A stretch of DNA of 55,449 bases, taken from NCBI GenBank assembly GCA_029776205.1, contig JAKOTQ010000108.1, positions 1 to 55,449 on the forward strand, in the 5' to 3' direction. The DNA comes from Bacillota bacterium. Lineage in GTDB: Bacteria > Bacillota > UBA4882 > UBA8346. The notes beneath the pieces were generated by a model that saw only the letters and a program-made list of their open reading frames with translations, did no database searches and was not told the DNA's origin. This document shows, one piece after another, positions 28,566 through 37,979 of this stretch (position 1 is the stretch's first letter; every line of letters starts with the position of its first letter). The translations under genes and the position numbers were made by a program.

Positions 28566-29237
28566 ATGGAAGCTTATAAGGAGCAATTCATCGAATTTAT
28601 GCTGAGTGCCAATGTGTTGAAGTTTGGAGATTTTACGACGAAGAGCGGACGAAAAACACCCTATTTTATTAACACCGGTAATTACCGGACGGGAGAGCAG
28701 ATTGCCCGGTTGGGTGATTTCTATGCTGAGGCCATTCGAAGTCATATCGGGAATGAATTTGATCTCTTATATGGCCCGGCTTACAAAGGAATACCCTTGG
28801 TGGTTACCACAGCAGCGTCTTTATACCGAAATTATCAGCAAAATGTGCCTTACTGCTTTAACCGGAAAGAAGCGAAAGATCACGGCGAAGGCGGCAGTTT
28901 CATAGGACAGTTGCCCACAGATACCGATCGGATCGTGATCGTGGAGGATGTGGTGACAGCCGGAACTGCCGTACGGGAAAGCCTGCAAATCTTGAGCGGT
29001 ATCTCCAAGGCCAAAGTGACAGCCTTGGTTGTTTCGGTGGACCGGATGGAGAAAGGAACTGGAACCAAGTCAACTTTAGCAGAGCTTGAAGAGGATTTGG
29101 GAATCAAGACTTTTGCCATTGTCAATATTGAAGAGATCATCAGTTATCTCCACAATCGGAAAATCGACGGGCAAGTGGTCATCGATGACGGGCTGATGGA
29201 TCGAATCCGTCGTTATCGGCAAGAGTATGGCGCTTAG
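28566..29237 (+). CDS. pyrE: Orotate phosphoribosyltransferase
   Basis: A 223-residue type I phosphoribosyltransferase that makes OMP from orotate and PRPP. The PRPP loop is IVIVEDVVTAGTAV, and FTTKSGRKTPYFINTG and YGPAYKGIPL are PyrE blocks. It stands apart from other pyr genes, 61 bases after cysS, and ends at a strong terminator. GAAAGGAG lies before ATG 28566. Confidence 0.95.
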   Translation: MEAYKEQFIEFMLSANVLKFGDFTTKSGRKTPYFINTGNYRTGEQIARLGDFYAEAIRSHIGNEFDLLYGPAYKGIPLVVTTAASLYRNYQQNVPYCFNRKEAKDHGEGGSFIGQLPTDTDRIVIVEDVVTAGTAVRESLQILSGISKAKVTALVVSVDRMEKGTGTKSTLAELEEDLGIKTFAIVNIEEIISYLHNRKIDGQVVIDDGLMDRIRRYRQEYGA

Positions 29238-29268
29238 AAGCAAGGAATGTATATTAGATCGAGGTAAG

Positions 29269-29303
29269 CGGTTTTAACCCCTATAGGGGTAAAACCGTTT
29301 TTC
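29269..29303 (+). terminator. Terminator after pyrE
   Basis: CGGTTTTAACCCC (29269-29281) pairs with GGGGTAAAACCG (29286-29297) around TATA, with one bulge, then TTTTTC. Confidence 0.85.
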
Positions 29304-29399
29304 TTTTGGGGAATAATCAAAATTTGGAGTTGCTTTTTATACAGATTCGGGTAAAATGAAATTCCGCGTCAAAATTTGGATGATAAGAGAGGGTTGGAG

Positions 29400-31712
29400 A
29401 TGTCTGATAAGAACCATCGGGATTGGCCGGAGGATCTGGCCCGACTTCGATATACCCTGAAATTTGTTGAAAAAAGCCTGGAAGAGACGGAATCCAGGGC
29501 AAGCAACCTTGCTGAACAGGTCAAGCGTTCCAGCCGGGTGGTAAAATCCGACAGCAGCCAGGAATTTATCGATATGATGATCAATGCCCGGATTCATGAA
29601 AGCACCCAATTAAAACTGCGCAATTTGGCCGGGGCCCGAAATAAGCCTTACTTTGCCCGGATCGATTTTAAAGAGGCTGACAAAAAGGACGCTGAAAAGT
29701 TATATATCGGAAAAATGTCTCTGATGCGCGATGAAGACAAAGCGATGATCATCGTGGACTGGCGGGCGCCTATAGCTAATCTTTATTATGAGGGGCGCTT
29801 AGGTGAAGCAGGCTACGATTGCCCTCAGGGGCGGATTTGCGGGGAGTTATCTCTGAAACGTCAGTATTCCATCGAATCCGGCGATTTGAAGGGTTTTTTC
29901 GATATCGATATTACGACTACCGATGAATTTCTCCAACAGTTTTTGGGGGCCAATGCAGAAAACCGGTTGAAGGATATTGTGTCTACCATTCAGGTGGAGC
30001 AAAACCGGATCATCCGTGCGCCGCTGGAAATTCCCCTGATTATCCAGGGGGTAGCCGGTAGCGGCAAAACGACTATCGCTTTACACCGGATTGCCTATTT
30101 AATTTACAATTACCAACATACGTTTAAACCGGAAAACTTTATGATTATCGCCCCCAACCGGCTGTTTCTCAATTATATTTCGGAAGTATTGCCTGAGCTT
30201 GGAGTCGAACAGGTTAAGCAAACGACGTATATTGATTGGGCATTGGAATTGATCGATGAGAAAGTGAAGGTTCTAGATCCGTATTATAAATTAATCGCCT
30301 TTGTTGATCATAATGCCACTCCCGATGAAGTAGAATATAACCGTAAAGTCCGGGCAGTATCGGAATTCAAGTCATCGCTTGTTTTTAAAAAAGCACTGGA
30401 AGAATATGCGGCTTGGATCGAACGGACGCTTTTGCCGGAGACCGATTTCGGAACAGAGGGTTGGACAGTTTATACGGCTGAGGCCATTGCCCAGCTATAT
30501 TATCATGACTATAAGCACTGGCCTTATTATCAACGGATTGAACAATTAAAGAAGCACTTCCGCAAACGGCTGAAAGATATGAAGCAGGAGATTTTGCTTA
30601 AATTGCAACATACCTGTCAGGCCCGGATTGACCGGTTAAAGTTCACCATGCCTGAATCAGAAGGCCGACAGCAACAAATTATCCGGCTTATTGAAGCTAA
30701 GGATGGGCAAGTTCGGAAAGTTGAGCAATTTGCCAAGGAAGGAATTAAAGAATATACTAAAAAAATCCCTAAGATCAGCGCACTGAAATATTATCATCGT
30801 TTGTTTCGGGAAACAGAGCTTTATGAACGGTTTGTTGCTCCGAAGCTCCAGCCTGAGCTGGCTTCTTTTTTGCGGGAGGAGACCCTGAAGGTATTGGAAG
30901 CCAAATCGTTGGATTATGAAGATTTGGCGCCGGTCATCTTTTTGAAGCATTGCTGTTATGGCTGGGGCGAACGGTTACGGGTTCGGCATATTGTTATCGA
31001 TGAAGCCCAGGATTTCAGCGTTTTTCAATATGATACCCTCCATACGATCATCAAAGACAGTAGTTTCACGATTTTAGGCGACATCAATCAGGGGATTCAT
31101 GCCTATCGCGGGATCCGGAATTGGCGTCTACTGCAACAGGAGGTTTTCGGAGAGGATAAGAGCCAAATTCTGACCTTGGAGCAGAGTTACCGGACGACAG
31201 CAGAAATCATGGAGGCCGCCAATCAGGTGTTGGCTCATTCCCGCCTAACCGAGGTGTTATTGGCCAAACCGGTCGTCCGTCGCGGGGAACCGGTGGAGGT
31301 TACCGAGGTTGCCGGGTATCTGGAGATGATTGGAGCTATTGATAGTGCTATTGGTGAGTTGCGGCGCTTGTATCGGTCGATTGCGGTGATCACTAAAACA
31401 TCAGCTGAAGCCCAAGACATTTTCCAGGAGTTGAAAGAGAGAGATTACCAGCCTGTACTCATCCAGGGGACTGAGGACGAATACCACGGGGGGATCGTAA
31501 TTCTCCCGTCTTACTTGGCAAAAGGCTTGGAGTTCGATGCGGCGATCATCGCTGACGGCAGTGAAGCCAATTATCGGCGAGATAATGAACTGGATATTAA
31601 GCTTCTTTATGTAGCCATGACCCGGCCGCTGCACCGGCTGATCATTTATTACTATGGCGAATTAAGCGGATTGCTGAAAGAGGTTGGTAAGGGCCGGACT
31701 TTGCAGGAATAG
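29400..31712 (+). CDS. helD: HelD-like superfamily 1 helicase (RNA polymerase recycling)
   Basis: A 770-residue UvrD-like ATPase. The N-terminal coiled-coil arm (residues 10-60) is followed by MIIVDWRAPIANLYYEG, a HelD hallmark, Walker A GVAGSGKT (217-224), a long insertion, VIDEAQDFS (Walker B/motif II), GDINQGIHAYRG (motif III) and the C-terminal LLYVAMTRP (motif VI). In Bacillus, HelD removes stalled RNA polymerase from DNA. ATG 29400 is supported by GGAG; the frame from TTG 29376 lacks a site. Confidence 0.88.
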   Translation: MSDKNHRDWPEDLARLRYTLKFVEKSLEETESRASNLAEQVKRSSRVVKSDSSQEFIDMMINARIHESTQLKLRNLAGARNKPYFARIDFKEADKKDAEKLYIGKMSLMRDEDKAMIIVDWRAPIANLYYEGRLGEAGYDCPQGRICGELSLKRQYSIESGDLKGFFDIDITTTDEFLQQFLGANAENRLKDIVSTIQVEQNRIIRAPLEIPLIIQGVAGSGKTTIALHRIAYLIYNYQHTFKPENFMIIAPNRLFLNYISEVLPELGVEQVKQTTYIDWALELIDEKVKVLDPYYKLIAFVDHNATPDEVEYNRKVRAVSEFKSSLVFKKALEEYAAWIERTLLPETDFGTEGWTVYTAEAIAQLYYHDYKHWPYYQRIEQLKKHFRKRLKDMKQEILLKLQHTCQARIDRLKFTMPESEGRQQQIIRLIEAKDGQVRKVEQFAKEGIKEYTKKIPKISALKYYHRLFRETELYERFVAPKLQPELASFLREETLKVLEAKSLDYEDLAPVIFLKHCCYGWGERLRVRHIVIDEAQDFSVFQYDTLHTIIKDSSFTILGDINQGIHAYRGIRNWRLLQQEVFGEDKSQILTLEQSYRTTAEIMEAANQVLAHSRLTEVLLAKPVVRRGEPVEVTEVAGYLEMIGAIDSAIGELRRLYRSIAVITKTSAEAQDIFQELKERDYQPVLIQGTEDEYHGGIVILPSYLAKGLEFDAAIIADGSEANYRRDNELDIKLLYVAMTRPLHRLIIYYYGELSGLLKEVGKGRTLQE

Positions 31713-31737
31713 GTGCGTGGCGCAGGGCGAGAGTGGG

Positions 31738-31850
31738 AAAAGGGTATTGGGTCCTAGGTGATTAGGGTACTTGGTGATGAAAGGAACGCGACGCGTTCCC
31801 ACAATTATTTACCCGCAAACCCGTACCCCGTACTCGATATCCTTTTTCAC
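31738..31850. repeat. Degenerate heptad array 6 with GGAACGC hairpin
   Basis: Left part: words such as GGGTATT, GGGTCCT and AGGTGAT near 31742-31765. Centre: hairpin GGAACGCG (31783-31790), A, CGCGTTCC (31792-31799), without a T-run. Right part, exact register: ACCCGCA (31811), AACCCGT (31818), ACCCCGT (31825) and ACTCGAT (31832). Confidence 0.7.
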
Positions 31851-31884
31851 TCATGTCCGAAATGGAAATGTTAGAAAATTTCTC

Positions 31885-31913
31885 TTGCCATTACTGGTAG
31901 TTTGTCATACACT
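31885..31913 (+). promoter_or_regulatory. Sigma-A promoter of asd
   Basis: TTGCCA (31885-31890), a 17-base spacer and TACACT (31908-31913), about 30 bases before the asd start. Confidence 0.65.
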
Positions 31914-31943
31914 TAAGGATAAAGAATTTATGAGGTGAAGTAC

Positions 31944-33029
31944 ATGAGTCAGAAGTTGAAAGTAGGAATTGTGGGAGCCACCGGTATGGTCGGCCAACGG
32001 TTCGTTTCACTATTGGCCAATCATCCCTGGTTTGAAGTGGTGACGGTAGCTGCCAGCCCCCGCTCAGCCGGGAAAAGTTATCAGGAAGCCGTGGAGGGGC
32101 GTTGGATTTTTGATGGAGCCGTCCCGGAAAATATTGCTCAATTAACTGTGAAGGATGCAGCGAATGTTAAAGAAATCAGCGATGAAGTTGATTTTATCTT
32201 TTGTGCGGTCGATATGAGCAAAGAAGAGACGAAGAAGCTGGAAGAGGCTTATGCTCAACATGATACGCCGGTTGTCTCCAATAACAGCGCCCATCGTTGG
32301 ACGCCGGATGTGCCCATGGTGGTTCCGGAGATCAATCCTGAGCATATTCAAATTATTGAAAAACAACGGGAGCGTTTCGGAGTTAAACGCGGGTTCATCG
32401 CGGTAAAGCCTAATTGCTCCATTCAAAGTTATGTTCCGGCTATTCATCCTTTGTTACAGTTTAAACCGGTAAAGATCGTGGCCAATACCTATCAGGCCAT
32501 TTCCGGTGCAGGAAAAACCTTTAAGGATTGGCCGGAGATGGTAGATAACGTCATTCCGTTTATCAGTGGGGAAGAGGAAAAAAGCGAGCAAGAACCCCTC
32601 CGAATCTGGGGCCGGATCGAAGGCAATCAGATCGTGAAAGCGTCCGAACCGGTGATTACCGCACAGTGTATCCGAGTTCCGGTCAGTGACGGGCATTTGG
32701 CGACGGTATTTGTCTCCTTTGAAAAGAAACCTTCGAAAGAGGAAATCATCGACATTTGGACCAATTTCCAAGGGAAACCGCAGCTTTTGGGTTTACCCAG
32801 TGCACCGAAACCGTTTTTAAAATATTTTACCGAAGACAATCGGCCCCAAACCCGATTGGATCGGGATTTTGGAAACGGTATGGGAATCACCATCGGACGG
32901 TTGCGTGAAGATGCCATTTTTGACTATAAGTTTGTGGCATTATCCCATAATACCTTGCGCGGTGCAGCCGGCGGTGCGGTATTGATTGCCGAATTGCTGA
33001 AAGCGGAAGGATATATTCAGCCTAAGTGA
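31944..33029 (+). CDS. asd: Aspartate-semialdehyde dehydrogenase, archaeal/fungal-like type
   Basis: A 361-residue enzyme that reduces aspartyl phosphate to the semialdehyde for Lys, Thr, Met and cell-wall diaminopimelate. NADP-binding GATGMVGQRF is at the N-terminus, the catalytic Cys is in KPNCSIQSY, and the catalytic His in RVPVSDGHLA. The length and the SNNSAHRW and AISGAGKTFKDWPEM blocks are those of the archaeal/yeast-like form rather than the usual 330-residue bacterial form. GAGGTGA is 5 bases before ATG 31944. It stands alone with its own promoter and terminator. Confidence 0.95.
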   Translation: MSQKLKVGIVGATGMVGQRFVSLLANHPWFEVVTVAASPRSAGKSYQEAVEGRWIFDGAVPENIAQLTVKDAANVKEISDEVDFIFCAVDMSKEETKKLEEAYAQHDTPVVSNNSAHRWTPDVPMVVPEINPEHIQIIEKQRERFGVKRGFIAVKPNCSIQSYVPAIHPLLQFKPVKIVANTYQAISGAGKTFKDWPEMVDNVIPFISGEEEKSEQEPLRIWGRIEGNQIVKASEPVITAQCIRVPVSDGHLATVFVSFEKKPSKEEIIDIWTNFQGKPQLLGLPSAPKPFLKYFTEDNRPQTRLDRDFGNGMGITIGRLREDAIFDYKFVALSHNTLRGAAGGAVLIAELLKAEGYIQPK

Positions 33030-33068
33030 ACATAAGGCTCGTGAAGCCGAGCTGTTGAGTATTTTGGG

Positions 33069-33098
33069 GAGCGTCGCAAACAGGCGATGCTCTCTTTT
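33069..33098 (+). terminator. Terminator after asd
   Basis: GAGCGTCGC (33069-33077) pairs with GCGATGCTC (33084-33092), one G-T pair, followed by TCTTTT. Confidence 0.8.
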
Positions 33099-33174
33099 GA
33101 TTGCACCGTAGAGCGATGTTTAATTAAAGGAAAAAAAGTCAAAATAATAGAATACATCATTACTCCAATTTGGA

Positions 33175-33615
33175 ATGGACGGTACTTACGTGAATCATAA
33201 TTTTTTTCATTTACCTGATGTGAATCCGGCTGAGTTATCGCCGGCGGTTTGGGCTTATATTGGCGATGCAGTCTATGAGTTGTTTATCCGAAATCTTCTC
33301 ATCAGTCGTGGACCGGCCAAAACTGGCCAATTGCATCAGGAAGCGGTGCAGAAGGTTAAAGCATCGTTTCAGGCTCAGCTTCTTGAGAAAATCGAACCAT
33401 TGTTGGATGAAGAAGAGTTACATATCGTTAAACGGGGCCGAAATGCTAAAACCGGCCATGTGCCCTCCGGAAGCGATGTCATCACGTATCGGCATAGTAC
33501 GGCGTTCGAAGCATTGCTTGGCTTCTTATATCTCTCAGGCAAGCTGGATCGGATTGTGGCATTGCTGGAACAAGCCCTGAATATGGATGGAGGGGATTTG
33601 CATGCTGAAGGTTGA
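33175..33615 (+). CDS. mrnC: Mini-ribonuclease III
   Basis: A 146-residue RNase III catalytic-domain protein without a dsRNA-binding domain, which matures 23S rRNA in Bacillus. [16 protein letters not shown] (acidic signature with the catalytic Asp), [34 protein letters not shown] are the family blocks. It overlaps thyX by 14 bases. The start is uncertain between ATG 33175 and GTG 33190, neither with a strong site. mrnC next to rlmB and sigH matches the Bacillus cysS-mrnC-rlmB-yacP-sigH order. Confidence 0.93.
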   Translation: MDGTYVNHNFFHLPDVNPAELSPAVWAYIGDAVYELFIRNLLISRGPAKTGQLHQEAVQKVKASFQAQLLEKIEPLLDEEELHIVKRGRNAKTGHVPSGSDVITYRHSTAFEALLGFLYLSGKLDRIVALLEQALNMDGGDLHAEG

Positions 33616-34303
33616 ATTATTGCGATATACTCCGGAGCCGGATCGGTTGGTTGCCGCTGCAGCCCGGCTGTGTTATTCAGCGGTGGGGATCGACCAGATT
33701 TTAGAAAATATGGATAGTGAGCAGATTCAAAAATTGTTGAACCGAATCCGGGAAAGCGGGCATGAATCGCCGATGGAACATGCCAGTTTTACGTTTGGAA
33801 TCGAAGGTGTCAGCCGGGCTTTAACCCATCAGTTGGTTCGCCATCGGATTGCGTCCTATTCCCAGCAATCTCAACGCTATGTGAAGTTAAAACCCTTTGA
33901 CAAAGTGGTACCGCCGACGGTTGCCAATCATCCGGAAGCAGCTGCCATCTTTCAGGAGACCATGGACCAGATCGCTGCGTCCTATCAGCGCTTGCTGGAG
34001 ATAGGGATACCGGCGGAAGATGCCCGGTTTTTACTGCCCAATGCCTGTGAGTCAAAGATCGTGGTCACGATGAATGCCCGAAGTTTGATGCATTTCTTCG
34101 AGATCCGGACCTGTGTCCGGGCCCAGTGGGAGATTCGCCAACTGGCATTGGCAATGCGGGAGCAGGTTAAAAAAGTGGCCCCCTTACTTTTTAAGTTGTC
34201 CGGGCCGACCTGTGAGACCCATGGATATTGTCGGGAGGGCAAAATGGGTTGCGGCCGGGCTCCTTCGTTGGAAACACTGATGTCGTGTTTTAATAAACAG
34301 TGA
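33602..34303 (+). CDS. thyX: Flavin-dependent thymidylate synthase
   Basis: A 233-residue ThyX that makes dTMP from dUMP with FAD, NADPH and methylene-tetrahydrofolate. The signature [14 protein letters not shown] matches RHRxxSxxxxSxR. [11 protein letters not shown] and [13 protein letters not shown] are further blocks. ATG 33602 follows GGAGGGG by 6 bases; ATG 33587 lies inside that site. It is inserted between mrnC and rlmB. Confidence 0.96.
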   Translation: MLKVELLRYTPEPDRLVAAAARLCYSAVGIDQILENMDSEQIQKLLNRIRESGHESPMEHASFTFGIEGVSRALTHQLVRHRIASYSQQSQRYVKLKPFDKVVPPTVANHPEAAAIFQETMDQIAASYQRLLEIGIPAEDARFLLPNACESKIVVTMNARSLMHFFEIRTCVRAQWEIRQLALAMREQVKKVAPLLFKLSGPTCETHGYCREGKMGCGRAPSLETLMSCFNKQ

Positions 34304-34321
34304 AAGAACAGGGGATTTTCA

Positions 34322-35068
34322 ATGGCAGAAGAACAGATTGAAGGCAGAAATCCGGTGTTGGAAGCCTTACGTGCCCGCCATCCGATGATCAAAATATATC
34401 TACAAAAAGGTGAGCCCGGCAAAGCTCTCCGTGATGTAGTCCGTCTGGCGGGTGAACGAAAAATACCCATCAATTATGTTGAAGGACATGTCCTGGATCG
34501 CATGGCGACGACCCGGAATCATCAGGGGGTTATTGCCATTGCTGCTGGCTGGGATTATGCATCGATAGAAACGATTTTTCAAAAAGCGGAAGAGCGGGGA
34601 GAAGCGCCGTTTATTCTCATCCTGGACGGAGTCGAAGATCCGCAAAATTTGGGGTCCATTATCCGGACAGCCGAAGCTACCGGAGTTCATGGTATTATTA
34701 TTCCGGAACGGCGGGCGGCAGGATTGAGCCCTGCGGTCAGCCGGGCTTCAGCGGGAGCCGTTGAGTATGTGCCGGTGGCCCGGGTCACCAATTTGTCCCG
34801 GACCATCGAGGAGCTTAAAAAACGGGGATTGTGGTTTACTGCTGCGGAAATGAACGGAGAACTGGAGTATGATCAGGCCGATCTGACCGGCCCTATCGGT
34901 TTGGTACTCGGCGGGGAAGGCGGTGGCGTGTCCCGTTTGGTTGCTGAACATTGCGATCAAAAGGTGCGGTTACCCATGTGGGGCAAAGTCAATTCATTAA
35001 ATGTTGCTGTGGCCACGGGCGTGTTGCTCTATGAAATCCGGCGGCAGCGGAAATTGAAAAATGAATGA
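34322..35068 (+). CDS. rlmB: 23S rRNA (guanosine-2'-O-)-methyltransferase RlmB
   Basis: A 248-residue SPOUT (TrmH/SpoU) methyltransferase. An N-terminal substrate-binding domain (EGRNPVLEALRARHP) is followed by the trefoil-knot domain: LDGVEDPQNLGSIIRTAEA, LVLGGEGGGVSRL and LNVAVATGVLLYE. It is expected to 2'-O-methylate G2251 of 23S rRNA. Its stop overlaps the next ATG (ATGA). Confidence 0.95.
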   Translation: MAEEQIEGRNPVLEALRARHPMIKIYLQKGEPGKALRDVVRLAGERKIPINYVEGHVLDRMATTRNHQGVIAIAAGWDYASIETIFQKAEERGEAPFILILDGVEDPQNLGSIIRTAEATGVHGIIIPERRAAGLSPAVSRASAGAVEYVPVARVTNLSRTIEELKKRGLWFTAAEMNGELEYDQADLTGPIGLVLGGEGGGVSRLVAEHCDQKVRLPMWGKVNSLNVAVATGVLLYEIRRQRKLKNE

Positions 35069-36720
35069 ACAGTCAAAAATGGCAAAACTTATTTAAAGAA
35101 CACAGTCGGAGATTACTGTGGGTCGTTGGGGTATGGCTGCTGTGGACAATGATGTTGGGGCGAACGGCACCGATACTCACTCCTGATTTGGATCAAACGA
35201 TTGACAGAAAAGTGATCCAGTTTGAACATTATGATTTTACCATTACGACTCAAAGGCAACAAGGCCACTTGGATGTTCGGGCAGTGGCTGAAGTTAAGGT
35301 TGTTTCCGACCGGGTTCATCAGATTCAATTTTTATTGACCAATTTGTATCAAATTCGGATTTGGTCGATAACGGTGAACGGTAGGGAACTTGAATACCGC
35401 TATATTGGCGATGTGGTTCAAGTGGACCTTCCGTTTTCTTGTTTTCGGGGGAAACGATTGACGCTTACCGTGGACTACCGGATGGAGCGAGTAACGGTGA
35501 GTGCCGATGTTTTGGCTGAGTTGCGGGGCAATTGGTATCCTAAAAATATTTTGCCTGAGCCGGCTCGGGCTGTTTTTAAGCTGGATGTGCCGGAGGGTTA
35601 TATCGGTATAGCTAACGGGCATCCTCTTAAGGTGATCCGGGAAGAGGAGCGGCGAATTTTCTACTGGGAAATGGAGAATCCGGCGACGTCTTTCGGAGTG
35701 TCCATCGGAACCTATCAACAGCGGACTGAATCCGTCCAGGGACGTCCTTTCCATCTGTATTACCTTTCAAGCATTGGACCGGAGATGATTCAAAAGACAG
35801 TTCGGTGGTCGGAGAAGATTTTTGGGATATATCAGGATGAATTTGGAGGAATCTTGCCGGATAATTTCACGGTGGTGATTAATGACACTCCGTTGGGAGA
35901 ATCCGCTTTCGGCTCCTTGATTTACCTCCACTATCGTTCATCAGGGCAGGAAACCACCGATGAGACGCTTTTTGAGGCTTTGGCTCATGAGATCGCTCAT
36001 TATTGGTGGGGGAACTTAATTGTACCAAAAAACGTTTATGATTGGTGGATAGTTGAAGGCTTTGCCACCTATTCGGCAGCTGTCGCCGGATGGAGGATGG
36101 CGCCAGTTGAAAACATCAGCCTGAATCAAATCCGGGATCGGCAGAAATGGCGTGAACGTTACGCAGAGACCGTCACCAAGCTCAAACAGTATTGCTTTCC
36201 TGAGCTGGCTCTGGCGGAAATATCACCTTTTGATATTCAACGGGAGTTGTTTTATAGTAAAGGCCCGTTCGTTTTGGCGATGCTTCGGGAACAGCTTGGC
36301 GAAGCAGAGATGCAACGATATCTGAAGAAGTTTGTAAACCGTTACGCCGGCCGGACAGCTGGGGTACGGGATTTTACCCGTTTGGGGGCAGAATTGTACG
36401 GAACGGGTATCCTAAATTTCTTCCGGCAGTGGATTTATTCTACTGGTGCTTACAATGTAAAATTGGATCGGGTTACAATTCGGCCGACAGCCGGGGGATA
36501 TCAGGTTACGGTGGTTGTTAAAAGGAATGGACAGTTATCGTTGCCGGACCGGGTTCGGATAGAAATTATTACCGACGGGCGAGTTTACTCAGAACTATTG
36601 CAATTTAAGGGGGTAAGTGTTACAATTCAAAGAACATTGCCTGTTAAACCCCTAAAAATTATGGTGAATCCCAGGGATGAAATATTAGAAATGGATGATC
36701 AGGATAATCTTTGGAATTGA
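35065..36720 (+). CDS. M1-family zinc metallopeptidase, membrane-anchored
   Basis: A 551-residue gluzincin. A transmembrane segment at residues 15-35 suggests anchoring with the rest outside. The zinc motif HEIAH is at 308-312 and Glu331 in VEGFATY completes HExxH-(18)-E. The family's usual GAMEN is replaced by ESAFGSLIYL at the corresponding place, so exopeptidase activity is doubtful. Its ATG overlaps the rlmB stop. In Bacillus this slot holds yacP, which is absent. Confidence 0.85.
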   Translation: MNSQKWQNLFKEHSRRLLWVVGVWLLWTMMLGRTAPILTPDLDQTIDRKVIQFEHYDFTITTQRQQGHLDVRAVAEVKVVSDRVHQIQFLLTNLYQIRIWSITVNGRELEYRYIGDVVQVDLPFSCFRGKRLTLTVDYRMERVTVSADVLAELRGNWYPKNILPEPARAVFKLDVPEGYIGIANGHPLKVIREEERRIFYWEMENPATSFGVSIGTYQQRTESVQGRPFHLYYLSSIGPEMIQKTVRWSEKIFGIYQDEFGGILPDNFTVVINDTPLGESAFGSLIYLHYRSSGQETTDETLFEALAHEIAHYWWGNLIVPKNVYDWWIVEGFATYSAAVAGWRMAPVENISLNQIRDRQKWRERYAETVTKLKQYCFPELALAEISPFDIQRELFYSKGPFVLAMLREQLGEAEMQRYLKKFVNRYAGRTAGVRDFTRLGAELYGTGILNFFRQWIYSTGAYNVKLDRVTIRPTAGGYQVTVVVKRNGQLSLPDRVRIEIITDGRVYSELLQFKGVSVTIQRTLPVKPLKIMVNPRDEILEMDDQDNLWN

Positions 36721-36768
36721 ATTCAGTGACCTTTGATCTGGCTTGGATGAGAGGTCGGGGATCCTTTC

Positions 36769-36798
36769 TTGACGTGAAAACGGCAATTATTGTATAAT
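36769..36798 (+). promoter_or_regulatory. Sigma-A promoter of sigH
   Basis: TTGACG (36769-36774), an 18-base spacer and TATAAT (36793-36798). The 120-base leader that follows is AT-rich with no clear structure. Confidence 0.75.
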
Positions 36799-36917
36799 AT
36801 TTCTAAATTGTATGATGAAATTGTAATATTTATCTGGAAAGTATTACTATTTAATGGACAGGCTTAATTTTCTTCTTTTTTGATTCCCCGATCAATACTG
36901 CAACCGGAGGCGATAAC

Positions 36918-37574
36918 GTGGGAGCTAAACCCCAAAGAGAAACAACTGAGATCTATGATGAGATGCAGGATGAGATGATCGTTGAAGCCGCGCGTCAGGG
37001 GGATGATAGTGCGCAGGAATTTTTGATCAATAAATATAAAAATTTCGTACGGGCCAAAGCTCGGTCGTATTTTTTGATCGGTGCGGATCGGGAAGATATC
37101 ATTCAAGAAGGCATGATTGGGCTTTATAAAGCCATTCGTGATTTTCGTAACGATAAACTGGCTTCTTTCCGGGCGTTTGCTGAATTATGTATTACCCGTC
37201 AAATCATTACAGCCATCAAGACGGCCACCCGGCAGAAACATATTCCTCTGAATTCATATATTTCCTTGAATAAGCCGATTTATGATGAGGAATCGGATCG
37301 CACGTTATTGGACGTGCTTTCCGGAACCAAAGTGACGGATCCGGAAGAGTTGGTTATCAGCAGAGAGGAATTTGTCGATATAGAGAATAAAATGGGTGAA
37401 TTTCTGAGCGATTTGGAATGGAAAGTTTTGATGTCTTATTTGGACGGCCGATCATATCAGGAGATAGCCAAAGATTTGCGCCGTCATGTGAAATCTATCG
37501 ACAATGCATTGCAACGGGTTAAACGGAAATTAGAACGGTATCTTGAAAAACGGGATGAAAATTTCGGCAGTTGA
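36918..37574 (+). CDS. sigH: RNA polymerase sigma-H (early sporulation)
   Basis: A 218-residue sigma-70 family factor. Region 2 reads LINKYKNFVRAKARSYFLIGADREDIIQEGMIGLYKAIRD with the sigma-H-specific YFLIGADREDIIQEG; region 4 is the helix-turn-helix SYQEIAKDLRRHVKSIDNALQRVKRKL. SigH directs entry into sporulation. The GTG start at 36918 is supported by GGAGG 8 bases upstream. The gene normally lies just before tuf/rpmG/secE/nusG; here a 17-kb polysaccharide operon separates it from tRNA-tuf. Confidence 0.96.
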   Translation: MGAKPQRETTEIYDEMQDEMIVEAARQGDDSAQEFLINKYKNFVRAKARSYFLIGADREDIIQEGMIGLYKAIRDFRNDKLASFRAFAELCITRQIITAIKTATRQKHIPLNSYISLNKPIYDEESDRTLLDVLSGTKVTDPEELVISREEFVDIENKMGEFLSDLEWKVLMSYLDGRSYQEIAKDLRRHVKSIDNALQRVKRKLERYLEKRDENFGS

Positions 37575-37979
37575 AATGTAATGAATAATTATAAGCTTTG
37601 ATTTATCAGGGCTTTTTTATTTTAAATTTATTAGGGCTTTTTTTATTTTGTCGATAATTTGATGAATTTCCCGATTTCACCTCGAAAAGTGATAATTTTG
37701 TCATTTTTAGATACATCAATCTCGGAGTATGATAAAATAAAATAAGAAGAGGGCCAAAATTTCGTGCTGCTTTGAAATGCATGTAAATTTTATGGAAAGA
37801 TTGCATCCTTTTTTTGTTAAAAATGTAAAACAAGATAAAGAGGAAAGTTTTTTTATGTTGAATTGTGTTAAAATAAGTTATATTTTACAGATGATTTAAA
37901 GAAATTGCAGCATTAACCAAATTTTTCCAATAATTTCCTATTCAATCTAAACGGGAATGGGAAACAGGAGGCAGATCAA
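37575..37979. other. AT-rich 405-base leader before the polysaccharide operon
   Basis: It holds two near-repeats AGGGCTTTTTTATTTT (about 37608) and AGGGCTTTTTTTATTTT (about 37634), which with AAGC at 37593 may form a weak terminator for sigH. Possible -10 boxes are TATGAT (37728) and TATATT (37879), but no -35 is at a proper distance. I looked for c-di-GMP riboswitch consensus elements and found none. Confidence 0.5.

Noticed and set aside
37575-37979. c-di-GMP riboswitch in front of the polysaccharide operon
   Set aside because: The conserved blocks of class I or II c-di-GMP riboswitches are not visible; the leader is simply AT-rich.
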